From the NCBI GenBank assembly GCA_001662425.1, contig BDDC01000569.1:15697-54070 (forward strand): 38,374 nt of DNA. The letters run 5' to 3'. The DNA is from Chlamydomonas sphaeroides. Taxonomy: Eukaryota; Chlorophyta; Chlorophyceae; Chlamydomonadales; Chlamydomonadaceae. This document shows positions 1 through 8,700 of the stretch, piece by piece (the first letter of the stretch is position 1; the number at the start of each line of letters is the position of its first letter). The position numbers and the translations under genes are program-made. The notes under the pieces were generated by a model, which worked only from the letters and a program-made list of their open reading frames with translations, did not search any database and had not been told where the DNA came from.

Positions 1-896
1 TGGGCCGCAACTTCTGGCTCGGAGAACGCAGTGCACCTCGTCACTCCCTTGGCCTCCTGCCCCACGCGAACCCGCATATCAGGTCCCTGAACTACGGTAC
101 ACCCTCGCCCCTACCAGGTCTCTACATCGCACCGCACCCGCGCCCCACCAGGTCCATGACTGTCGTGTTGGGCTGGATGGAGCCCGACTGCCGCAGCTGC
201 GCTATGAGCTGCGCCAGCTCCTGCTCCGCCGCCGTCCGGCCCTCCACGGCCTGGCTGAGGCGGCGCTCCACGAAGCTGGTGTTCCACTCGGTGGCGTAGG
301 TGTGGTAGTTGGGGTCGGTCGTGCTGAGGTTGAGGTTCATGTGGCTCAGCAGGTTACCCATGTCGAACTCGACGCGCCTGCGGACATAGCAGCAGTGACC
401 GCGATACGGCGCGCAGAGCGAAGGCAATGGTTGGTGCTACATGACGCGGGGTAGGACGGCACTTGGCGGATAGACGGGGATGGCGGCCGGCGAGCGCATG
501 GGCCACAACCCACAAGTCACGCCACAAGGCACGCCGCAAGGCACGGAGTCTGAAAGGGCAGCTGGCACGAACCCTGGAAAGACCGGGCCCCGCCCGCCTG
601 CGCACGCGCCTGCTCTTGCTCCTTGTTCCCCTTGCTACACAGTCTTTAGGGCAATGCAACCTACTATCCTACCTGTGCTGCGTCCACAGCTGGAAGAGGT
701 CCCGCAACCGCAGGAGCGCGGGCGTCCTGGGCGGCAACGCCGCGAGATGCTTCTCGCACATGGGTATTCGCTTGAAGTGTGGCACTTCAGTCGCGCGAGC
801 CGCGCACAGGACGTGTATCAGCGCAACCAGTGCGAGATGGAGACATGCGCGCCGCGCCAAGAGCGACGGCGACGCCCTAAAGTTAGATGCAAGCAT
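1..896 (-). CDS. Secretory GT-A/GT2-like glycosyltransferase, tandem copy B (3' part outside the window)
   Basis: Partial gene read leftwards. Exons: 896-673 (ATG at 896), 377-149, and the start of exon 3 at 36-1, cut by the window edge. The first ~35 residues are basic then hydrophobic (ARRACLHLALVALIHVLCAA), as expected for a signal peptide or membrane anchor. After it, TEVPHFKRIPMCEKHL aligns with SEIPPLKRLPFCDTHL of the complete neighbour at 1215-5389. Exon 2 has the MGNLL start, a coiled, charged middle and TTVMDL at its end. It is 229 nt with the same phases as exon 2 of the neighbour, and exon 3 opens with the same VHC. Matching exon length, phase and sequence show a tandem gene duplication. 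The catalytic half is not visible, so activity of this copy cannot be judged. The family assignment is carried over from the neighbour. Confidence 0.72.
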
Positions 897-1214
897 TTAG
901 CTATCTATTTCATCAATTTACATATATCCTATATCTCAGCTGGTAGTGTCAATCAGCAGTTGTGTGCAGAGCAGAGCTGTGTGTCGGCTTTGCGGGCTCC
1001 TGCTCAAAGGATGATGCCGTGGCTGTGCGCGCGGGCAGCGGGCTGTGGCGGGCGGTTGGGCCGTTGATGGTGCGAAGGGTGTTTCATGCTCCCTCCGTCT
1101 CCCTCCGTCTCCCTTCCATCTCTTTCTCCCTCGGTGCACAACCTGCCCTAACGGTCACCCCAGCGACCTCAGCCCCCACCACCTTGCACCGCCTCAGCCA
1201 CCTCCAGCACTCCC
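897..1214. other. Intergenic spacer between the tandem glycosyltransferase genes
   Basis: No coding exon is visible here. The stretch holds the 3' UTR of the upstream copy and the promoter/5' UTR of the downstream copy, both on the minus strand. Positions 896-940 are clearly AT-richer than the surroundings. A minus-strand TGTAA (918-922), a possible poly(A) signal, lies only about 20 nt before the ATG of the downstream gene. The two transcription units must therefore be very close or overlap. Confidence 0.5.
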
Positions 1215-4200
1215 TCACACGTCTACGATATTCTTTATGTCGTCCTTGTAGTCCCGCACATTCTCAGCGGGCAGCGGCGGGTTGCCCTCAGGGTCGCAGC
1301 CCTTTCGGAAGGGGCACTTGGTGTACGTGCCCTTGAGCAGCCGCAGGTTGGTCTGCCGCACGTGGTTCTCCAGCTGGGGGGGCGGAAGAGGAAATGGCAA
1401 GGGGCGGGGCTGTCAGGCCACAGCTGCCACAACCCCCCACGCCCCCATCCACAACCCCCATCCAACCGGCACACCAGCTACCCACACACGCGAGCCGCTG
1501 CCCGCTGGGCGGGGCACTGCTGTGTACCGCAGACGCAGCTGCGTCCATCGATGCCAGCCCGCCCTCCTGGCCGGGCTGTGTTACACAGGCGGCATGCGGC
1601 CTGTGCAGTCGAGACCGCACCCAGGGGCCCAGGGGCACAGCGGCCGCACCTGCTCCAGGAAGCGCCCGGGGTCCTTGCCCCAGCCGTTGCCCCATCGCGC
1701 CATGTACACGCTGGACCCCAGGCCCTGCACACGTGGTGTGGGGACGGGCAAGCAGGAGCGATGGAAGGTGGCATTGCGTTGGGTTGGATGCGAACGGCGC
1801 AGCGTCACGGGGCGTTGGAGCAGCATGCGTGGGCAGTATGGTACATGACTGGGGGACACGGGGCGCCAGTGCCCCTCTCGTCCGCACCTGCTGCCGGCCC
1901 CAGCAGCGCACGCCCGTCTCGGGCTTGTGGGTGCCACCGGCCTCGTCGGGGCTGGCGTTGACCTTGCTGACCAGGTTCATGTAGGCCACATGCCAGCCGG
2001 CCACCCTGCGGCAGCGCGGTGGTGCGGTGGGGGGAGCGAGACCGCGGGGACAGCGACCCAGTCATGCACCTCTGGTCCCCAGCTGGCAAGGGCGGCGCGT
2101 GCTTGCACGTGCGCGCGTGGCACGGGCGGGTCGTTGTTGCGCAGGCCCTACAGGCGCGAGCTGCGCCAGCCGTGCATGCGAGGGTGCTGTGGGCGATAGG
2201 CGGCACGGGGGGGGGGGCGCTCACCAGAAGCGGATGGTCAGCTCCCAGTCAGACCAGATGCCGCACTCGCCTGCGGGGGGGCAGGGGCGCCGAAGCGGGC
2301 GCCAGCATCACCGCACAGCACGCATCGAGCAGGCTGCGGCAGCGGCCCAGCACAGGATCGCCTCCGGCCACCATGGCCAGCCGCCGAGGCACCCAGGTTG
2401 TGGTGGTGCAGGGCGCGCCCTCAAGGGGCAGCCCCAGGAGGCCGCACACCGCAGCGCCGGACGGGCTCCCCCGGTGCTCACTCACCCCGGTCGGACATGT
2501 CCTCGTCCAGGCCGCCGACCTGCGGGGCCGGGGGGCGGGGGTCAGGCATTGGCATGGGTGAGTCGAGGCTGTGGCACCCTGCGGCTGTGAGCTGAGGGTG
2601 TGAGGCGGTCATGGTCATGGTCGCGGTCATGGTCGCAAGCCCCCGTCACGGCCACGGTCACGGCGCCGTGTGAGCCGCGCGAGACCCGCACGTGGGACCC
2701 ACCTGCTTGAAGGCCGCCCTCCGGATGACGATGGGCGCCAGGTCCACCTGCCAGTAGTAGGCGGGGGGGCCAGCAGAGGGGCAGCGTCACGGCTGGGGCT
2801 GCGTCAGCGCTGGACGGCCAAAGAAGGACACGCGGTGCCGACCCACATGCCCAGACGACGGAGCACAAGCCGTGGCGGCTTGCTCCCTTGCAGGCCGTGG
2901 ATTGACGGCGCAGAATGGGAGCGACGCGCAGGCCGTACATGCGTGGGCCGTGTCGCTTAAAACGCCAGAGCGCCAGCACCGGTGCAGCGCGCATGCGTGA
3001 GAGTGATTGGCAGGGCCAGCTCGGCCCATGTAATGCCAGCTCCGCCACTGCCCACCCTGCTGCCGCCAAGCAACGCCGTCGGTGAAGGCCCCCTGCATCG
3101 GAAGCCCGCGTGCCCGCCGCTACAGCGCCCCCCGCCACAGCGTTCGCCGCCCACCTGGAGCGCGAACAGCATGTTGGCACCGGTGTTGGGGTCGTGGAAC
3201 TGGGTGGGGTTGAGGTCGTTGCCCGGGCCGTGCGACAGCTGCATCTTGTTCAGGCCCACCATGGCCAGATTAGGCATGGCCTCAAACTGGCGCAACAGCT
3301 TGAGCATCCAGGAGCAGTCCATGGGCTCCATCAGGTCGTCATCCTGCGGGCGGACACAGATTGGTCACTGTACAGCAGCCCGACAGAAGACCCGCACGTC
3401 TGGCATCGTCAGGATAGCGATGAGCAGGCCGGCAGCTGCATCATAATGCAGTCCAGCGGCGGTGCGCACGCGCCGGGTGGCGTCACGGCACGCCGGCTGC
3501 CGGAAGCAACGCTACCGACCCACATGATCGGACCCGCAGCCCCCACGGCATTGGCGCGCGCCGCAGCAACCACCCAGCTGAGTGCCGCTGGGCACCGAGC
3601 GATGGCTGCAGGCGGGCGCAACGGATGCACCGGCGCCGGCCTTGGCTCGTGCATACCGCCGGGCTCTTGCTCGAGGCGCGCGGTGGCGCCCCTCTTGCCC
3701 CGTCCCTCACCCCCGGGCCCATTCCCAGAACCAAGCCCAGCGCGCAGTGCTCCTCCGCTCCCCAGCACCGAACACCCCACCTGCAGCAGCACCATGTATT
3801 TGCCCCTCGCCATGCCCGCCAGCCTGTTGTAGCCGCGCAGCTCGTGCAGGTTGTACGACAGCACGGGGATGACGAAGCCCTCGGTGGCGTAGCTCAGGTT
3901 GCCCCATATCGCGCCTTCCTGCGCGCGTTGCGTTGCGGGCCGTTGCGTTGGGGGCCGTTGCGCCCGGGCGCCTGGGCGCAACGTAAGGTCGATGGGAGGG
4001 GCTCTTGGCCCTCAGGCCGGGCGCCGTGGCACGCCGGTGCAGCGTGCCAGTGCCACGTGCACCTCTTGAATCTTGTCTCAGCAACGGAAAGGTCGCTGTC
4101 ACTCATGGCGGGTTGCCAATTCTCTGCTGCCGCCTGCGCCTCACCCCGGGGCTGTCCACGTTGACCAGGAACTCCGAGGGCACCACCTTGTGGCATTTCT

Positions 4201-5389
4201 GGGGGTCGGGGTCGGGGGAAACATCCGCAAACATAAATGAGGTACGAGGAGCAGTAGCGGGCGCAGTACACCGAGGTGGCCGCCAGCGCGTGTAAGGAGT
4301 GAGGAGGGGCGCCAGGAGCCCTCGGGTGTCCACGAAGCGCCCAGGCTGCACGCCTGTGCCCCTGACCGCACTTCGCCTGACCTGCAGCATGTCTATGAAC
4401 TTGGGGATGACCTGCGGCCGCTTGAAGTACTGCAGCATGAACGACACCGTCGGCTGGTCGGGGTAGAGCCGCGGCGACAGGTGTGCGCTAGTGCAGTGCA
4501 CCTGCGGATTGGGTGGGGAGATAGGTAGAAAGGGGCGTGCACGGCCCCGGTTGCGGTTGTTCAGAACCCCGGGACATCCACACAGGCGGGGCGCTAGGCG
4601 CCCAGGCTGCACACTGCCACTAGGAGCTGCACATCCACGGCAGGGAAGGGCTGCGTGGCTCGGGTAGGGGAACCCCTGCGCACCAGGTCCTGCACCGTTG
4701 TGCTGGGCTTGATGAGGCCCTTCTGCCGCAGCTCCGCTATGAGCTTCTTCAGCTCATCTTCCACGGTAACGAGAGCGGCCGCTGCCTTAGCCTTCCGGTC
4801 CTGCACGTACGACACATTCCACGACGTAGCCCAGGCATGCCTGTGCTCGAGGTTGGTGTCCGGCGGGCCCTGCATCTTCCCAAGCAGGTTGCCCATGTCC
4901 GTATCTATCCGCCTGTTGACGGCGTTTCGGGGCACACGGGGAAGTGTGCGTGGGTGTGTGGCGAAGTGACGATGAGAGGGCCAGAGAGCCGGAAGCACCG
5001 GTCCAGACCCCGATGGGCCGCGGGTTTGGACGAGGTCGCGGGTCGAAAGGGGGTCGCAGCCCGTGCCGATGTGGACGGCCGAGGTTTGTGTGCTCAGGAA
5101 CACACCGCGCGGTAACAGGTTGTAGACCTTTTGACCGCCGTAGCTTGCGCCACGCCTTGCAAGTCCAGCATCAATCGGCATGTGTGCAATTTCGCAAGTT
5201 CCCTTACTTGTTCTGCATCCACACTTGAAACAGGTCGCGCAGTTGCAGGACATTCGAGTTGTGGGGCGCCATGAACTCCAGATGTGTGTCGCAAAATGGA
5301 AGACGCTTCAGCGGTGGTATCTCAGACGCTTGCAGCTCCACCATGACGATCAGCGCAACAGCAAGTGCTAAAAGTGCCGACGCGCCCAT
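1215..5389 (-). CDS. Secretory GT-A/GT2-like glycosyltransferase, tandem copy A (complete, ~462 aa)
   Basis: Twelve exons: 5389-5208, 4912-4684, 4501-4382, 4198-4145, 3918-3781, 3343-3155, 2747-2703, 2519-2486, 2270-2225, 2005-1888, 1724-1650, 1373-1215. They sum to 463 codons with consistent phases. The ATG at 5389 is followed by a hydrophobic N-terminus (MGASALLALAVALIVMVEL), a likely signal peptide or anchor for the Golgi/ER lumen. The catalytic core resembles GT-A, GT2-like nucleotide-sugar transferases: LRGYNRLAGMARGKYMVLLQ leads straight into DDDL (about residues 242-244, the metal/nucleotide-sugar acidic motif). Later come VDLAPIVIRRAAF and, around residues 338-340, SDWELTIRFW, typical of the acceptor/catalytic-base region. 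Donor sugar and acceptor cannot be read from sequence; glycoprotein-wall assembly is a guess. The next gene downstream is a tandem paralogue. Confidence 0.78.
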
Positions 5390-5770
5390 TTTGGCAGTTT
5401 GGCGAACGAACTGGTCACGACAACCCCGGTATGGAGCGCTGGCGGCTCATAGCTGGTCGTGCATCGCTCGTGGTGTAGGTGTAGAGGGGTTGGGAGATCA
5501 CTGCCTCTGGTGGGGTGGATATGGGCTATCCGCAAGTACCCGCCACGCTCGTACAAGCAGGTTGTCTAGCAGGTGCTCGACTCTAACTTTCACGCTGATC
5601 ATGGAGTGAAAGCAGATCCAAGAGACAACGTTCACTCCACATACCGTTACACCAGCCTTCTCCGCCCGCTTGCCACCGCCCTCGCTCGGCCACAACAGTC
5701 CCGATCCGACGCCCCATCACCCACCGCCCCCGCCGCGCATCCTCGACTCCGCCCCCGCCACACACACGCC
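5390..5770. other. Intergenic spacer: 3' UTR of the MurE-like gene and promoter of glycosyltransferase A
   Basis: No conserved coding exon is seen. A minus-strand TGTAA lies at 5646-5650, about 120 nt after the stop of the MurE-like gene, in the right place for a green-algal poly(A) signal. The rest would be the 5' flank of glycosyltransferase A, transcribed in the same direction. No clear TATA box was found. Confidence 0.5.
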
Positions 5771-8700
5771 TCACTCGTCGTCCCCCCCGTCCACCGCGTC
5801 CGCCGTGAAGAAATCCGCGTCGATGGCTGTGCTCTCCATAAGCGTCTCCACGCGCGTGCCCCATGGCAGCGTGTCGCGCTTGAGCGGCACGGTCTTGAGG
5901 TAGCTTAGCTTGGACAGGGCGTTGCGGGCCTCCACGCGGTCGTCCAGCCAGCCGCGCAGGATGGACTCGCCATCCTCGTCCTGGTGCTCCACCCAGTCCT
6001 CGTGGCCCTTGCCCGCCAGCAGGATGACGTCCTCCTTGCCCGCCGTGCCGATGGCCGCGCGGATGGCCGAGTAGCGGTCCTCCATGATGTAGCTGCACGG
6101 GGGGCGGGCGGGGGCGGTGGCATGGAGGGGCGCCAGGTCAGGGGCCGGGGCGCGGCAGCGGGACAAGGCTCTCGATCATCCATCTGGAGTGACGCCACGA
6201 GGATGGCAGGCCTGGAGGAAGCAGGCCGATGGAGCGCTGCCGCAGCATAGCTTCCCAGCGGACGGGACGGGAGCAACACTTCGCCAGGGCTCGGCGGAAA
6301 CGGCAGGTCGCGCGCCGGCACACGGCAGGCCCAGGGTTGTGATTTTGGGGAGCCGCCGGCGCGCTGCGCTACGCTTGCCGCTCGGCACATACCACCGCCC
6401 AGTCGCGGCTCGCCGGCCTCACCGCTTGTTGTTGCGCTGCGCCTTCTGCAGGTAGGGCTCGAACCACAGCGGCGCGCGGCCCTGGTCCTGGAAGGGCGGG
6501 TAGGCGTAGACGTTGTAGCGGTTGATCATCTCGTCGGGCCAGCCAGCCACAATGTCCGACACGATCTTGGCGGGGTCCTCCAGCCGCGGGTTCTCGTTCG
6601 TCACGATGACCACGTCGCTCTTGGCGTGCGCCACCGCGCCCATCTTGGGCCGCAGCGCAGCATCCTCGTTGCCCGAGCAGCCGAACACAGTGTAGATCTG
6701 GCGGCGGGCAGGGCCAGCGATGGGGCAGCGCAGTCCGCGGAAGCCGGCACGCGCAGCAGGGAGGGTGCGCGAGCAACAAGGCAAGGGCCGCGTGTCATGT
6801 GGGGTTGGGCGCGGCTGGCCGCTCACCTTCCGCGCGGCTCCCTGCTGCAGCGCATCCAGCATGTTGAGCAGCGCCTCGGGGTCCTTGGCGGCGTCCACCA
6901 CCACGCTGAACTCCTGGCCCTCGTCGATAACCTCAGACCTGGCGGCGGCCGAGCAGGGCACGGGGAGGCGGAGGAAGAGGGTGAGAGGGCGTGACATTGG
7001 GCGTAGGGCGGCGTGCTAGCGGACGTGGCCCTGGTTGAGGCCGACCTAAGCAGAGGTTGATATGGAAGTACGTGGAGGTGTGCAGAGGGCGGTAGGGACA
7101 GAGCCAGAAGCCGGGAGCAGGCGGGAGGAGGGATGATAATGAAAGCAGTGGGGCCTGGGCGAGCGCCGGCCACTGCAGCTGGATGCTTTTGGCTCAGACA
7201 AGGCTGAAAGCGTGTCGTCAGGGCACCACGTGCCTCAGCATTTGATGGTACATAAGTTCTATCATCACAGCCGTGCAGGGGCGAACACACTTTCATGCTT
7301 GACGTGACCAGCTTGCATGCGCCTGAGGAAGAACTGCCGATCAGCCTTGTGCTGGGTGCTTTGGCTCAGACAAGGCTGAAAGCGTGTCATCAGGGCACCA
7401 CGTGCCTCAGAATTTGATGGTACTTGTTTCGTCATCACAGCCATGCGGCGGAGCCCCGCACGCGTGGGCCCCCGGGGCGCGGAAGGCCGGTGCGCTCAAC
7501 GCAAGTCTGCAGCAGCTGCATGCTGTGCACCGCAACCCGCGCGGCCGTGCAATGCTGCAAGCCGAGCTGTGGGCCGGTGTTCGCGCAGCAGTCGGCATGC
7601 GCCCCACTGCAAACAACGCGCCCCGAACGCATGCAACCCTCAAAACCGTGGCTCAGACAAGGCTGAAAGCGTGTCGTCAGGGCACCGCGTGCCTCGGAAT
7701 TTGATGGTACAATGGTTTCGTCATCACAGCCGTGCACATCCCGCCCCAGCCAGGCGCCCACCCCGCCCGCCTGCCCGACTGCGCACCTGCCCGGCACCTC
7801 CGTGGCCTCGATGCCCGCCACAATTTGCTGCAGCGGCACCTTGAGCGCGAGGCCCGTGGCCACCGCCGCCAGGACGTTGCTCACATTGTGGCGGCCCAGC
7901 ATGGTGACGATGATCTGCAGCCGCCCCTCGGGCGTGCGCACAATCATCTGCGGAGGCGGGACAGCGCCGGGGCACGAGGACGAGGGTGATCAGGAACCGC
8001 ATGAGCATGTGGGCACATGCATTGCAGGGCAGGCAAGCAGGGTGTCGTGGGCTGGGCACTACGTGGCGTGGATCGGTGCGTGCCGGCGCAGGAAGCCGCC
8101 AGGTGGAGGCGGAGCTCGGACAGGACAAGGGGATCATGGTGTCGCGGCACCGGGAGGCTCAGTGCGCGTGGCTGTGGGCGAGTCGGCGGTGCTGCGCGTG
8201 CACGAGAACGAGGTGCGGCGTGCTTTGGCTCAGACAAGGCTGAAAGCGTGTCATCAGGGCACCACGTGCCTCAGAATTTGATGGTACTTGTTTCGTCATC
8301 ACAGCCATACAACGCAATTGGCCGTCAATTGCGGGAGGCCAGTGCACTCAAGTGGGAGCTGCAACAACTACCGCGCGCGTGGACCCTTCGGGTACGGGAG
8401 GCCAAAGCACGGAGCAATTGCTTGCCGACGCCCTGGCCGCGGCCCCGCCCGGGCGTGCTGCGCAGGCCACGTCCTTAGCAGCACGTTGCCTAGCAGCCCC
8501 GGCGCGCACCTCAGTCTCCCAGATGTTGGCCTTGATGTTCTCCGCAAACACATCCGCTTGGCTGTCGACCACGCCATACGTCACCACCGGCACCACACCG
8601 CCGAGCCTTTCCAACAGCTCCGGCGCGAGCTCGTCGTCCGCGTTGAGTACGAGCACCTGCGGGCCGCGACAGCCGCAGAAGGACGCCCCAGCCACACAGG

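Noticed and set aside
7190..8307. The repeated peptide VPSNSEARGAL-x-TRFQPCLS in minus-strand frames, as a repeat protein or extra exons
   Set aside because: It is only the translation of the snoRNA copies; the frame is not linked to the host exons, and the conserved positions follow snoRNA boxes rather than codons.
7190..8307. A miniature transposable element or CRISPR-like array
   Set aside because: There are no terminal inverted repeats beyond the short snoRNA stem, no target-site duplications and no regular spacers. Spacing is irregular and the box C/D architecture explains the conservation.
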